Shown: piece by piece, positions 43,398 to 51,547 of the stretch
Numbering within the stretch: the first letter of the stretch is position 1
How the letters are laid out: every line of letters starts with the position of its first letter
Origin: SB11 sp965249955
Lineage (GTDB): Bacteria > Bacteroidota > Bacteroidia > UBA8524
Length of the DNA: 64,000 bases
Direction: 5' to 3'
Assembly: GCA_965249955.1 (NCBI GenBank)
Contig: OZ252261.1
Span: 3,100,001-3,164,000, forward strand
Translations under genes and position numbers: made by a program
Notes under the pieces: generated by a model
What the model was told of the DNA's origin: nothing
The model's input: the letters and a program-made list of their open reading frames with translations, nothing else
Database searches by the model: none

Positions 43398-43772
43398 TTA
43401 TTCTTTTACTCTCCAAGGTGGGTTCAGTCGGTTATCTCCTGCATGGTACAGGCAAAGTTTATTACCGTCAGGGTCGGCAAAGTATGTTTCGCGCCACAGC
43501 CAATCTTTATCGGTAGGCGGGGTATCAAATACTATCCCTTTGGCGGCAAGTTGTGCATGGGTAGCATCTACATCATCACACTCAAAATAGAGCATAGTAC
43601 CGCTTGCGGGCACTTCATCGGCTATATGTATTGAAAATGTGGCTTGATTGGCAGGTACTATAAAACGGGCATAGTGTGGGCTATGCACTATAAGCTGAAA
43701 CCCCAGCAGTTTATAAAAACGTACTGAGGTTTCAATATGGGTAACCAGTATTGTTACTTGGTTTAGTTGCAT
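43398..43772 (-). CDS. VOC-fold (glyoxalase/bleomycin-resistance) protein
   Basis: The 124-residue protein has two beta-alpha-beta-beta-beta motifs: LNQVTILVTHIETSVRFYKLLGF, then a second half with RETYFADPDGNKLCLYHAG. This is the vicinal-oxygen-chelate superfamily; the substrate is unknown. It starts 14 bp after accD and is probably transcribed with it. Confidence 0.88.
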   Translation of the reverse strand: MQLNQVTILVTHIETSVRFYKLLGFQLIVHSPHYARFIVPANQATFSIHIADEVPASGTMLYFECDDVDATHAQLAAKGIVFDTPPTDKDWLWRETYFADPDGNKLCLYHAGDNRLNPPWRVKE

Positions 43773-43786
43773 TATATGTGTGGGGT

Positions 43787-44671
43787 TTATTGCGCTGTGG
43801 CTTCCACTTTTTTAGCTCTTGGTTTCTTTTCGGTAAGCAATTGCACCAAAAGCGATATTTTATCTTTCAGTTCAGTGCGGGGCACTATAAAATCTAAAAA
43901 ACCGTGCTCTAATAAAAACTCAGCACTTTGGAAACCTTTGGGCAAATCTTTACCAATGGTTTCTTTTATCACGCGAGGGCCTGCAAAACCTATTAGCGAT
44001 TCAGGCTCGGCAATATTAAAATCACCCAACATAGCAAACGATGCAGTAACACCACCCGTAGTTGGGTCGGTCATTAATGATATATAAGGTATACCTTCTT
44101 TACCTAATAAAGCCAGTTGCGCGCTTGTTTTTGCCATTTGCATTAGCGAGTGTGCTGCCTCCATCATACGTGCTCCCCCTGATTTTGAAATCATAAGAAA
44201 CGGTATTTTGTTAGCACGGCTGTGTTGTATAGCACGTGATATTTTTTCGCCTACTACACTACCCATACTACCGCCAATAAAGGCAAAATCCATACAGGCA
44301 ACTACCAATGGCGAGCCGTTTACCTTGCCTACGCCTGTGCGCAAGGCATCGTTAAGCCCTGTTTTGGTTATGCTTTCTTCAATACGTTGTTTGTAGCTTT
44401 TGCTATCAGTAAAGTTTAAAGGGTCGCCGCTAACAAGGTTAGCATCTAATTCTTTAAAGTTTCCATCATCAAACAAAATCTCAAAATATTCTGCCGAGCC
44501 AATTCTGTGGTGGTATTGGCAATGCGGACAAACATAACTGCCTTGTTTGTGATCTTCGCTAAGGGTAGTTTTTTTGCACCTTGGGCATTTATACCAAAGT
44601 CCCTCGGGGGTAGCTTTTTTATCTTTGGTAGCTGTAGATATTCCCTCTTTCAGTCGTTTATACCAACTCAT
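43787..44671 (-). CDS. accD: Acetyl-CoA carboxylase carboxyltransferase subunit beta
   Basis: AccD of 294 residues carries carboxyl groups from biotin to acetyl-CoA in fatty-acid synthesis. A four-cysteine zinc finger is seen at C29, C32, C48 and C51 (KCPRCKKT...YVCPHCQ). The crotonase-like core contains SGGARMMEAAHSLMQMAKT and PTTGGVTASFAMLGD. The partner accA is not in the window. The tail is short and lysine-rich. A candidate operator overlaps its -7 box at 44787. Confidence 0.97.
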   Translation of the reverse strand: MSWYKRLKEGISTATKDKKATPEGLWYKCPRCKKTTLSEDHKQGSYVCPHCQYHHRIGSAEYFEILFDDGNFKELDANLVSGDPLNFTDSKSYKQRIEESITKTGLNDALRTGVGKVNGSPLVVACMDFAFIGGSMGSVVGEKISRAIQHSRANKIPFLMISKSGGARMMEAAHSLMQMAKTSAQLALLGKEGIPYISLMTDPTTGGVTASFAMLGDFNIAEPESLIGFAGPRVIKETIGKDLPKGFQSAEFLLEHGFLDFIVPRTELKDKISLLVQLLTEKKPRAKKVEATAQ

Positions 44672-44786
44672 GTGTGTTTTTGGGTTGTTTTAGTTGTATG
44701 CTATTCATTATTAGTGTGCTATAAAATGCAGGTGTAACCTAGGCACTTACTAAAAGTACAATTAAAGAATAGCTGTAAACTAAAAT

Positions 44787-44804
44787 CAAAGATAACAGTT
44801 ATCT
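44787..44804 (-). promoter_or_regulatory. accD -7 box overlapped by a palindrome
   Basis: On the minus strand TATCTTTG (44794-44787) fits TAnnTTTG. It is overlapped by the palindrome AGATAAC-AGTTATCT (44790-44804). Further GATAAC-like words lie upstream to about 44855. A repressor site is possible. No clear -33 TTG is seen. Confidence 0.4.
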
Positions 44805-44866
44805 GTTACACGGGGTAATTTTTCCCGATAACAAATAACCATTATCCGATAAGTGAAATTAGAAAA

Positions 44867-45940
44867 TTAAGCTATTGTGATGTCTTTGTTCAAATAAACA
44901 TCTTGAATGGCATTTAGAAGTTCAATACCATCGTTTAAAGGTTTTTGGAATGCTTTGCGACCTGAAATAAGCCCCATACCACCTGCGCGTTTGTTTACTA
45001 CTGCTGTGCGCACTGCATCAGCTAAATCAGTAGAGCCTTTGCTATCGCCACCGCTGTTTATCAAACCTGCGCGACCCATGTAGCAGTTTACTACTTGGTA
45101 ACGGCAAAGGTCGATAGGGTTATCGCTGGTAAGCTCGGTATACATTCTTTCGTCCAACTTACCGTAGCTGCTCGAGCCTGTATTAAGGGCTTTAAAGCCA
45201 CCGTTGTTTTCAGGTAATTTTTGTTTAATAATATCGGCTTGGATGGTAACACCCAAATGGTTGGCTTGACCTGTAAGGTCGGCCGATACGTGGTAGTCAA
45301 CACCGTCTTTTTTAAATGCGCTGTTACGAACATAGCACCACAATACGGTGGCCATTCCCAATTCGTGCGCTTCTTCGAAGGCTTCGGCTACTTCTATAAT
45401 TTGGCGGGCTGATTCGTCAGAACCAAAATATATAGTTGCACCCACAGCAGTTGCACCCAAATTCCACGCTTCGCGAACCGAACCGTACATAATTTGGTCG
45501 GCCTTGTTAGGGTAGGTCAACAATTCGTTATGGTTAATTTTTACCATAAAAGGAATTTTGTGTGCATACTTGCGCGACATCATGGCAAGGTTGCCAAAAG
45601 TTGTAGCCACAGCGTTACAACCGCCTTCTATAGCCAATTTTATAATGTTTTCAGGGTCGAAATAAGCAGGGTTTTTTGCAAACGATGCGCCAGCACTGTG
45701 CTCAATACCTTGGTCAACAGGCAAAATTGATACATAACCTGTACCCGCCAAACGGCCTGTATTGTATATAGCATTTAAGCTGCGCAATACTTGTGGGGTG
45801 CGGTTGGTGTTTAACCAAACACGCTCGGTAAAATCAGGACCGGGCAAATGCAACACGTCTTTTGATACGGTTTTGCTTTGGTGGTTTAGTAGTGTATCGG
45901 CTTTATCGCCCAACAATTCTTGGATTTTTGAAATGTCCAT
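44867..45940 (-). CDS. fbaB: Class I fructose-bisphosphate aldolase (FbaB/DhnA type)
   Basis: The aldolase has 357 residues from the ATG at 45940 (MDISKIQELL). Conserved parts include the opening SILPVDQGIEHSAGASF, MVKINHNELL with the Schiff-base lysine region, and the phosphate-binding NSGGDSKGSTDLADAV...GGMGLISGRKAFQKP. It cleaves fructose-1,6-bisphosphate in glycolysis and gluconeogenesis. It lies 195 bp upstream of accD. A -7 box TACCTTTG on the minus strand at 45970-45977 fits its promoter. Confidence 0.93.
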   Translation of the reverse strand: MDISKIQELLGDKADTLLNHQSKTVSKDVLHLPGPDFTERVWLNTNRTPQVLRSLNAIYNTGRLAGTGYVSILPVDQGIEHSAGASFAKNPAYFDPENIIKLAIEGGCNAVATTFGNLAMMSRKYAHKIPFMVKINHNELLTYPNKADQIMYGSVREAWNLGATAVGATIYFGSDESARQIIEVAEAFEEAHELGMATVLWCYVRNSAFKKDGVDYHVSADLTGQANHLGVTIQADIIKQKLPENNGGFKALNTGSSSYGKLDERMYTELTSDNPIDLCRYQVVNCYMGRAGLINSGGDSKGSTDLADAVRTAVVNKRAGGMGLISGRKAFQKPLNDGIELLNAIQDVYLNKDITIA

Positions 45941-46086
45941 CATAGAAATTGGTTTTTTGTGAATTTGCGCAAAGGTATGTTTTTTTTTGAAATTGGTTTT
46001 GTAGTGGGTAGTTAGTGCATAGTGCTTTGTAATTGTACTATTAAATTGGTGTTTTTTAAATAGGGTTAAAAACCTATTCTATCTAA

Positions 46087-46130
46087 ATTACAACCTACAA
46101 TACGACTTAAGTCGTATTGTAGGTTGTAAT
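46087..46130. repeat. Perfect 44-bp palindrome
   Basis: Two 22-bp arms without a loop, centred on CTTAAG at 46106-46111. It begins ATTACAACC and ends GGTTGTAAT. A second hairpin CAGTGG...CCGCTG follows at about 46139. It lies in the 300-bp non-coding gap between fbaB and the GNAT gene. Confidence 0.85.
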
Positions 46131-46234
46131 AGCAACAGCAGTGGGTTTTAATCCGCTGTAAGTAGAGTTTCTTATCCCAAAAGTTATTATTAGCCACTAA
46201 TCATATATTACTAAACTCAATCACCTTAATCTTT

Positions 46235-46242
46235 TACCTTTG
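46235..46242 (+). promoter_or_regulatory. -7 box almost touching the GNAT start codon
   Basis: TACCTTTG fits TAnnTTTG and ends 5 nt before the ATG at 46248. If used, the transcript would have almost no leader. Confidence 0.45.
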
Positions 46243-46247
46243 TTTTG

Positions 46248-46673
46248 ATGAGTACTATTGAAGTAATAAAAATAGATAGCGATGCCCAGCTGCAACAGGC
46301 ATTTGATATACGTGTAAAGGTATTTGTTGATGAACAAGGGGTGGATAAAAGGCTGGAGTATGAATACGAGGACGAAAGCACACACTTTTTAGCCCTTGCA
46401 GATGGGAAACCTATTGGCACTGCCCGTTGGCGCAAAACCGACGGAGGCTATAAACTGGAACGTTTTGCCGTATTGCAAGCTTACCGCAGCAGTGGGGCAG
46501 GATCGGCCTTGCTAAAAGCTGTATTGGCTGATGTGCCGCCTACTGATGAAAAGGTATACCTAAATGCCCAAACCCAAGTTGTTGATTTTTATGCCAAGTA
46601 TGGTTTTGCACCCGTTGGGAAAGAGTTTGAAGAAGCTGGTATAAAGCACTTTAAAATGGAGTTATTAAAATAA
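46248..46673 (+). CDS. GNAT family N-acetyltransferase (YjcF/ElaA-like)
   Basis: The enzyme has 141 residues with the GNAT fold. It has FDIRVKVFVDEQGV near the start, the acetyl-CoA loop RFAVLQAYRSSGAGSALLKAV and the C-terminal NAQTQVVDFYAKYGFAPVG(K)EFEEAGIKHFKM. It would move an acetyl group from acetyl-CoA to an unknown amine. ATG 46248 directly follows a TTG. It is monocistronic with its own terminator. Confidence 0.92.
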   Translation: MSTIEVIKIDSDAQLQQAFDIRVKVFVDEQGVDKRLEYEYEDESTHFLALADGKPIGTARWRKTDGGYKLERFAVLQAYRSSGAGSALLKAVLADVPPTDEKVYLNAQTQVVDFYAKYGFAPVGKEFEEAGIKHFKMELLK

Positions 46674-46693
46674 AATCTTGACTCTCTAAAATT

Positions 46694-46728
46694 CAACAGC
46701 CCTAAAGTATATACCTTTAGGGCTGTTT
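46694..46728. terminator. Terminator between GNAT and lipoprotein genes
   Basis: AACAGCCCTAAAG and CTTTAGGGCTGTT form a stem with a 7-base loop, between converging genes. Confidence 0.8.
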
Positions 46729-46747
46729 ATATGTTACTTAGCTTCGT

Positions 46748-47311
46748 TTATCCCTTCCAATACATATTCCAAAACACATATATCTCACTGCATTTTTGTT
46801 GGTGAAAATCGTAGCAAATAAACGTTACATTCACTGGGCCTTTTACAAACTCGTAATTGCCCGAGTTTACTCTGGTGGGTGTGCCAAATATTTTCAAAAT
46901 CTCATCCTTGTGCATACCCAAAAAGTTTATTTTGTTATCCCTAATCTTTTGTTTGGCAAAAAACTCTTTGGTAGGGGCGTAGTCTTTGTTTCTATTGCCA
47001 GTTAAGCGTATGTGGTTAACAGTATTCGTTTTTTTATCGTAAGTATAGCTAAACAAACGGTCGCCATCGGCATCATCGTGGTATACACTTACAAAGCTGT
47101 ACGATGTATTATCATCTTTGGTTGTTTTTGAAGGATTACCCCACAATTCAATTGCTTTGGGTTCAAGGTCGTTTTTGGTTATACCCATTACACTTATAAA
47201 ATCATCAAGCGTGGTCTCGGCAAGTGGTTTTTCTTTTGGGGTAGATGTTTTACTGGTTTTACAGGCTGTAAATACCAGCAAAAAGGCAGCTAAGTAGGTT
47301 AGTTTTTTCAT
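46748..47311 (-). CDS. Lipoprotein with SmpA/OmlA-like segment
   Basis: The protein has 187 residues. The ATG at 47311 gives a lipoprotein signal peptide (MKKLTYLAAFLLVFTAC). The C-terminal half contains FLGMHKDEILKIFGTPTRV, the recurring motif of SmpA/OmlA (BamE-like) domains. An upstream in-frame start at 47335 would not give a signal peptide. Function is unknown; it is probably anchored in the envelope. Confidence 0.75.
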   Translation of the reverse strand: MKKLTYLAAFLLVFTACKTSKTSTPKEKPLAETTLDDFISVMGITKNDLEPKAIELWGNPSKTTKDDNTSYSFVSVYHDDADGDRLFSYTYDKKTNTVNHIRLTGNRNKDYAPTKEFFAKQKIRDNKINFLGMHKDEILKIFGTPTRVNSGNYEFVKGPVNVTFICYDFHQQKCSEIYVFWNMYWKG

Positions 47312-47393
47312 ATTAGGCTTATTTTCTACATACATTCCATAAGCACTATAAAAAGTAAATCCATAATCATGTGAAATATAATTTCAATAATTT

Positions 47394-47424
47394 TTGAAAG
47401 TTCAGTTTATTATTTTTATCTTTG
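47394..47424 (+). promoter_or_regulatory. Promoter of the 4-TM paralog operon
   Basis: TTG at 47394-47396 and TATCTTTG at 47417-47424 are 20 bp apart, a very good Bacteroidota promoter. Confidence 0.75.
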
Positions 47425-47436
47425 TGTTGAAGTTTT

Positions 47437-47456
47437 AGCCCGATGGGGCTTTTTTA
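47437..47456 (+). terminator. Promoter-proximal terminator-like hairpin (attenuator candidate)
   Basis: AGCCC-GATG-GGGCT followed by six T starts only about 13 bp after the -7 box and 40 bp before the first gene. The stem is short (5 bp). It could end most transcripts early. Confidence 0.5.
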
Positions 47457-47497
47457 AAACAATAGTCTTTCAGTTCTTATTGAAAATAAAATACGTT

Positions 47498-47905
47498 ATG
47501 GCACATTCAGGAAAAAACACACTAATGCTACTAGATATATTGGTACAAATAGGCTTGGTGCTATTGGCATCATTCAATGTTAGGTACTTGCTTTTGTTTG
47601 TATTTATAGGTGGTGCTTGGCAATTGATAAGTAATTTTTGTCACCTTCAGTTTTCGCATGAATGTCAAAAAACAAGACGAGTATACCAAAAATGGGCAAA
47701 GTGGGTATTGATAGTATTATTTATATCAGGCATAGTAGCAATAATAGCAACAGGGGAGTGGCTTCAAATTTTAGTTGTACTAGCATTAGTTGGTCTTTTC
47801 ATCAGTTTAGTGGGAGGCATGGTGCTATATATCGTGTATTTATGTATAAGCATTGCACATTTTGTATCACTAAACCATAAAGGTACTGCACATGAAATCT
47901 GTTAA
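47498..47905 (+). CDS. 4-TM membrane protein, paralog 1 of 3
   Basis: The protein has 135 residues and four hydrophobic helices. It shares with the next two genes the opening D-x-L-x-Q, GGAWQLISNF, a K/R-Y-x-K-W-A-K hinge and the end VLYIVYLCISIAHFVSL. The ATG at 47498 is used. It overlaps paralog 2 by 14 bp, so they are translationally linked. I recognise no family. Confidence 0.7.
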   Translation: MAHSGKNTLMLLDILVQIGLVLLASFNVRYLLLFVFIGGAWQLISNFCHLQFSHECQKTRRVYQKWAKWVLIVLFISGIVAIIATGEWLQILVVLALVGLFISLVGGMVLYIVYLCISIAHFVSLNHKGTAHEIC

Positions 47906-48332
47906 CCCACTTCTTTTTTTAGTGTTTGATATTTTGTTGCAAACAACAGCCGTTGTAGCCACTTTTTTAGTGCCAGCCACAACAGGGCTTTTGCTACTAT
48001 TGGGTGCAGGCTGGCAGTTTATTAGCTATTATGTGTTATATACTTGGAGTAACAAATCAAAATACCGAGAAAAGTATATAAATATGGCTTTGTTTACACT
48101 GGGCTTAGTGGCAGTTGGTGCATTATTTATAGGTATTGGGATTAGCATAATCGACAATGTACTTGTAGTAGGCATGGTAGTTTTAGGAATTTCGGTACTA
48201 CTGGGGGGAGTATTATACCTAGTGTATTTTATTATTACCCTTAATAGTTTGGTAATTGAAATTGAAAAGAGCATTAAGAATAGAAAAGAAAGACAGACGT
48301 ATAAAAATAACTTGGGCGATTGGTGGGTATGA
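47892..48332 (+). CDS. 4-TM membrane protein, paralog 2 of 3
   Basis: The protein has 146 residues and four helices, with FDILLQ, GAGWQFISYY and VLYLVYFIITLNSLV. It has a longer charged tail (EKSIKNRKERQTYKNN) than the other two. It overlaps paralog 1. Unknown family. Confidence 0.7.
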   Translation: MKSVNPLLFLVFDILLQTTAVVATFLVPATTGLLLLLGAGWQFISYYVLYTWSNKSKYREKYINMALFTLGLVAVGALFIGIGISIIDNVLVVGMVVLGISVLLGGVLYLVYFIITLNSLVIEIEKSIKNRKERQTYKNNLGDWWV

Positions 48333-48476
48333 GAATAGAACTATAAGCATAGATATTTAGCAGCGAGACAATGGTTTTTTATTCCTATTTGGTGATGTGT
48401 TTAATTATACAATTTATATTTAGGCGGTAGAATAAGTGCCCTAAATGTATTAAACACAAAAAACAGCTGGTAAACG

Positions 48477-48884
48477 ATGAGCATAGAGAATAATAAAGAA
48501 AAAAAATTGCTGATGATAGATGTAGTAGGGCAGTTGCTTTTGCTTGCCGCAGGATTAATTTTTATTGATGTTTCTTTATTAGGATTGATACTAGGCATGG
48601 TTTGGCAGTTTTTTAGTTACGCATCGCACACAAAAAATAAGAGAGCGTTTTACCGTGCTCGAAAACGATATGCAGCTTGGGCAAAATTTATAATTATTAT
48701 ACTGGCTATATCTTGTTTTGCACTAGGGATAAGAGGCCTTTATATCAATTTTAAATGGTTTGATGAATTTATATACTATGGTTTTAGAGTGAGTTTTGTG
48801 GGGTGTGCAGTATTGTATATTGTGTATTTGTCCATCAGCATAAAACACTTCTTTTCACTTGAAAAAAAAGGATTTTCATTGTAA
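48477..48884 (+). CDS. 4-TM membrane protein, paralog 3 of 3
   Basis: The protein has 135 residues and four helices, with IDVVGQ, GMVWQFFSYA, AAWAKF and VLYIVYLSISIKHFFSL. It is closest to paralog 1 in its end. It lies 144 bp after paralog 2 and 9 bp before the epimerase gene. Unknown family. Confidence 0.7.
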   Translation: MSIENNKEKKLLMIDVVGQLLLLAAGLIFIDVSLLGLILGMVWQFFSYASHTKNKRAFYRARKRYAAWAKFIIIILAISCFALGIRGLYINFKWFDEFIYYGFRVSFVGCAVLYIVYLSISIKHFFSLEKKGFSL

Positions 48885-48893
48885 AAAATAAAC

Positions 48894-49817
48894 ATGAAAA
48901 AGATAGTAATAGCAGCCGCTAACGGCTATTTGGGCAAAGCATTGGTAAACTACTTTGCCGATAGCGATTATACCATTACCTGTTTGTGCCGCAAACCTAC
49001 CGATTTTGAAAATGCAAAATGTGTTGTATGGGACGGTAAAACACTAGGCACTTGGGCAAGTGAACTAGAAGGAGCAACAGCCTTAATAAACCTTGCTGGT
49101 AAAAGTGTTGATTGTAGGTATACCGATGAAAACAAACGCCAAATTATAGCCTCAAGGGTAGATAGTACCAAAGTACTGGGTGAAGCTGTTGCTAACTGTA
49201 AGCAAGCACCACAAGTGTGGCTAAATGCTTCGTCGGTTACTATATACCGAAATTCGGAAGATTTGCCCATGAGCGAAAATGGTGAAATAGGAGAGGGTTT
49301 CTCAGTAGAAGTTTGTAAACAGTGGGAAGAAGCATTTTTTAGCACCAACACTCCACATACACGCAAAGCTGCCATGCGAATAGCTTTTGTATTGGGCAAT
49401 AGCGGTGGCGCATTGCCTATGCTAAGCCGATTAACTAAGATGGGGTTAGGCGGAAAGATGGGGAAAGGCACACAATACATTAGCTGGATACACGAGCTTG
49501 ATTTTTGCCGCGCCGTTGAGTGGCTGATTGATAACCCTATTGAGGGTGCAGTAAATATTTGTGCCCCGCAACCTGATACCAATAAAGTGTTTATGCAAAC
49601 CCTTCGCAGGGCGCATAAAATGCCCTTTGGCTTGCCCATTTATACATGGATGCTAGAGGTAGGTGCTGTGCTATTGCAAACCCAAACCGAGTTGGTATTA
49701 AAAAGCCGTCGTGTAATTCCGCAGCGATTAGAACAAAGTGGTTTTACCTTTGGCTATACTACTATTGAAGGGGCTTTGGGGAGTTTGGCACATCCCGTGC
49801 AAGCAATTTTGATATAG
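48894..49817 (+). CDS. TIGR01777-family NAD-dependent epimerase (SDR39U1 type)
   Basis: The protein has 307 residues with the SDR fold and a modified nucleotide motif (AANGYLGKAL). The family parts VDCRYTDENKRQIIASRVDSTKVLGEA and QYISWIHELDFCRAVEWLI are present. The C-terminal DUF1731 part is SRRVIPQRLEQSGFTF. Substrate is unknown. It begins 9 bp after paralog 3. Confidence 0.88.
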   Translation: MKKIVIAAANGYLGKALVNYFADSDYTITCLCRKPTDFENAKCVVWDGKTLGTWASELEGATALINLAGKSVDCRYTDENKRQIIASRVDSTKVLGEAVANCKQAPQVWLNASSVTIYRNSEDLPMSENGEIGEGFSVEVCKQWEEAFFSTNTPHTRKAAMRIAFVLGNSGGALPMLSRLTKMGLGGKMGKGTQYISWIHELDFCRAVEWLIDNPIEGAVNICAPQPDTNKVFMQTLRRAHKMPFGLPIYTWMLEVGAVLLQTQTELVLKSRRVIPQRLEQSGFTFGYTTIEGALGSLAHPVQAILI

Positions 49818-49852
49818 TTATCTTATCTTTCTTTTTAATTAGAAAAGAAAAC

Positions 49853-50188
49853 ATGACACCAGCCGAAGAACTATACCACCAAATAGCTGATGCTACACCC
49901 AATGCCACCAAAGGCAAAATGTTTGGGGCACTATGCCTAAAAGCACCCAACGGAAAAGCAGGGGTGATGTTTTGGAAAGACTATATGGTTTTTAAACTTC
50001 CCGCTGCCGAACTGAACGAGGCTTTGGCGATGGACGGTATACAAATGTTTACTCCAATGGATAATCGTGCCATGAATGGATGGGCACAAGTACCCTACGA
50101 CTATAACGAACGATGGAAACAATGGGCACAGCAAGCAATGGCCTTTGTAGCCTTAATAGAAGAGAAACCCAAAAAGAAAAAGAAATAA
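49853..50188 (+). CDS. Small TfoX-like protein
   Basis: The protein has 111 residues. The core GKMFGALCLKAPNGKAGVMFWKDYMVFKL resembles the N-terminal TfoX domain; the lysine tail (EEKPKKKKK) is basic. It is soluble and lies between two SDR genes. The role is unknown; the TfoX link is weak. Confidence 0.6.
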   Translation: MTPAEELYHQIADATPNATKGKMFGALCLKAPNGKAGVMFWKDYMVFKLPAAELNEALAMDGIQMFTPMDNRAMNGWAQVPYDYNERWKQWAQQAMAFVALIEEKPKKKKK

Positions 50189-50277
50189 AGTTTTTGTTCG
50201 TCCAACGTATTCTTTTCAAAGTACATCCTATCAAATAGAACGTAAATTGTACTTTTGCAAAAACTTTAGAAATTAAG

Positions 50278-51336
50278 ATGAACATTCATTTAGTATCAGG
50301 CGGTTGTGGTTTTGTGGGACGTAACTTGGTGAAACGCCTATTAAAAACTACCACCGATACCATTTTTGTTATAGATGACTTAAGCGCAGGCACACCCGCC
50401 CCCGATGAGTGGTTGGAAGATTCTGTCTATACCCAAAAAGACGATTTGAAACTATATGCCAATGGGCGTATGGTATATTGGCAAGGCGATTTCCGTACTT
50501 TTTTGCGCCATATTACCAATAACCACAATTACATTAACGATACTTACGGGTTTAATTTCCCTAAGTTTAATGATGTTTTTCACTTTGCAGCTATAGTTGG
50601 CGGACGCTCTAAAATTGATGGCGACCCTATGATGGTGGCTTTGGATTTGAGTATTGATGCCGAATTGTTTTATTGGGTGTGCAACTACAAGCCCAAACGT
50701 GTGATGTTCCCTAGCAGCAGTGCAGCATACCCTGTTGATTTGCAAACCACCAGCAATGCCATTGCCCTTAGCGAAAGCGATATAAGTTTTGACGGTAGTC
50801 TGGGTCAGCCTGATATGACGTACGGTTGGAGTAAACTAACGGGCGAATACCTTGCCCGCATTGCAGCCCAATACTACGGTATATCGGTAGCGTGTGTGCG
50901 CCCTTTTAGCGGTTATGGTGAAGATCAAGATCTTACGTATCCTGTGCCTGCTATTGCCGCCCGTGCAGCCAAAAAAGAAGATCCTTTTGAGGTGTGGGGT
51001 AGCGGACAACAAGGTCGCGATTTTGTACATATTGATGATTGTATTGATTGTATTTTGATGGCTTTGGATAATATTAGCGATGGTAGTGCTATTAATATAG
51101 GTTCGGGCAAGCTAACAAGCTTTTTAGAAATTATTGAGCTGTTTACCAAATTTGCAGGCTACCAACCCACTATTAAACCATTGTTGGATAAACCTGTTGG
51201 TGTGCATAGCCGCTATGCCAATATGGAGTATGTAAACAGTAAATTTAACTGGTATCCGAAAATTAGTACTGAAGAAGGTATGCGCCGCGTGTATGATGCC
51301 GCTGTGAAACGCATTGCCGAGCAACAAAACGCATAA
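50278..51336 (+). CDS. NAD-dependent epimerase/dehydratase (extended SDR)
   Basis: The enzyme has 352 residues. The NAD motif SGGCGFVGRNLVKRL stands at the start, and the catalytic YxxxK in MTYGWSKLTGEYLARIAAQYYG. The C-terminal sugar-binding part includes RDFVHIDDCIDCILMAL and NIGSGKLTSFLEIIELF. It acts on nucleotide sugars, such as a UDP-glucose or GDP-mannose epimerase. Which sugar cannot be said. No capsule cluster is nearby. Confidence 0.9.
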   Translation: MNIHLVSGGCGFVGRNLVKRLLKTTTDTIFVIDDLSAGTPAPDEWLEDSVYTQKDDLKLYANGRMVYWQGDFRTFLRHITNNHNYINDTYGFNFPKFNDVFHFAAIVGGRSKIDGDPMMVALDLSIDAELFYWVCNYKPKRVMFPSSSAAYPVDLQTTSNAIALSESDISFDGSLGQPDMTYGWSKLTGEYLARIAAQYYGISVACVRPFSGYGEDQDLTYPVPAIAARAAKKEDPFEVWGSGQQGRDFVHIDDCIDCILMALDNISDGSAINIGSGKLTSFLEIIELFTKFAGYQPTIKPLLDKPVGVHSRYANMEYVNSKFNWYPKISTEEGMRRVYDAAVKRIAEQQNA

Positions 51337-51357
51337 TATCTTTTTAAAACATATTGT

Positions 51358-51393
51358 AACAGCCTCAAAGCAATTTGCTTTGGGGCTGTTTTT
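51358..51393 (+). terminator. Terminator of the epimerase gene
   Basis: AACAGCCTCAAAGC-AATT-TGCTTTGGGGCTGTT is followed by TTTG. Confidence 0.8.
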
Positions 51394-51411
51394 GTATATG
51401 ATGGTTATTAG

Positions 51412-51452
51412 CGAGTGGACACTCGTTTATTTTGGGCACAAGCGGACGCTTG
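51412..51452. repeat. Two short GGAC-loop palindromes
   Basis: CGAGTGGACACTCG (51412-51425) and CAAGCGGACGCTTG (51439-51452) have the same layout, with GGAC at the turn. They are REP-like units. Confidence 0.55.
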
Positions 51453-51495
51453 AGCCAGCTTTGCTATTTTTAGTACTGAGTGCGGATGGTTAGTC

Positions 51496-51515
51496 ATTCC
51501 TGCGAAGGCAGGAAT
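51496..51515. repeat. Palindromic repeat unit of a widespread type
   Basis: ATTCCTGC-GAAG-GCAGGAAT is a unit seen in many bacterial genomes. It lies 33 bp after the stop-side end of the neighbouring gene pair. Confidence 0.6.
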
Positions 51516-51547
51516 CTGTGTGTTGGAAGTATCAAGAAAAAAATGTA

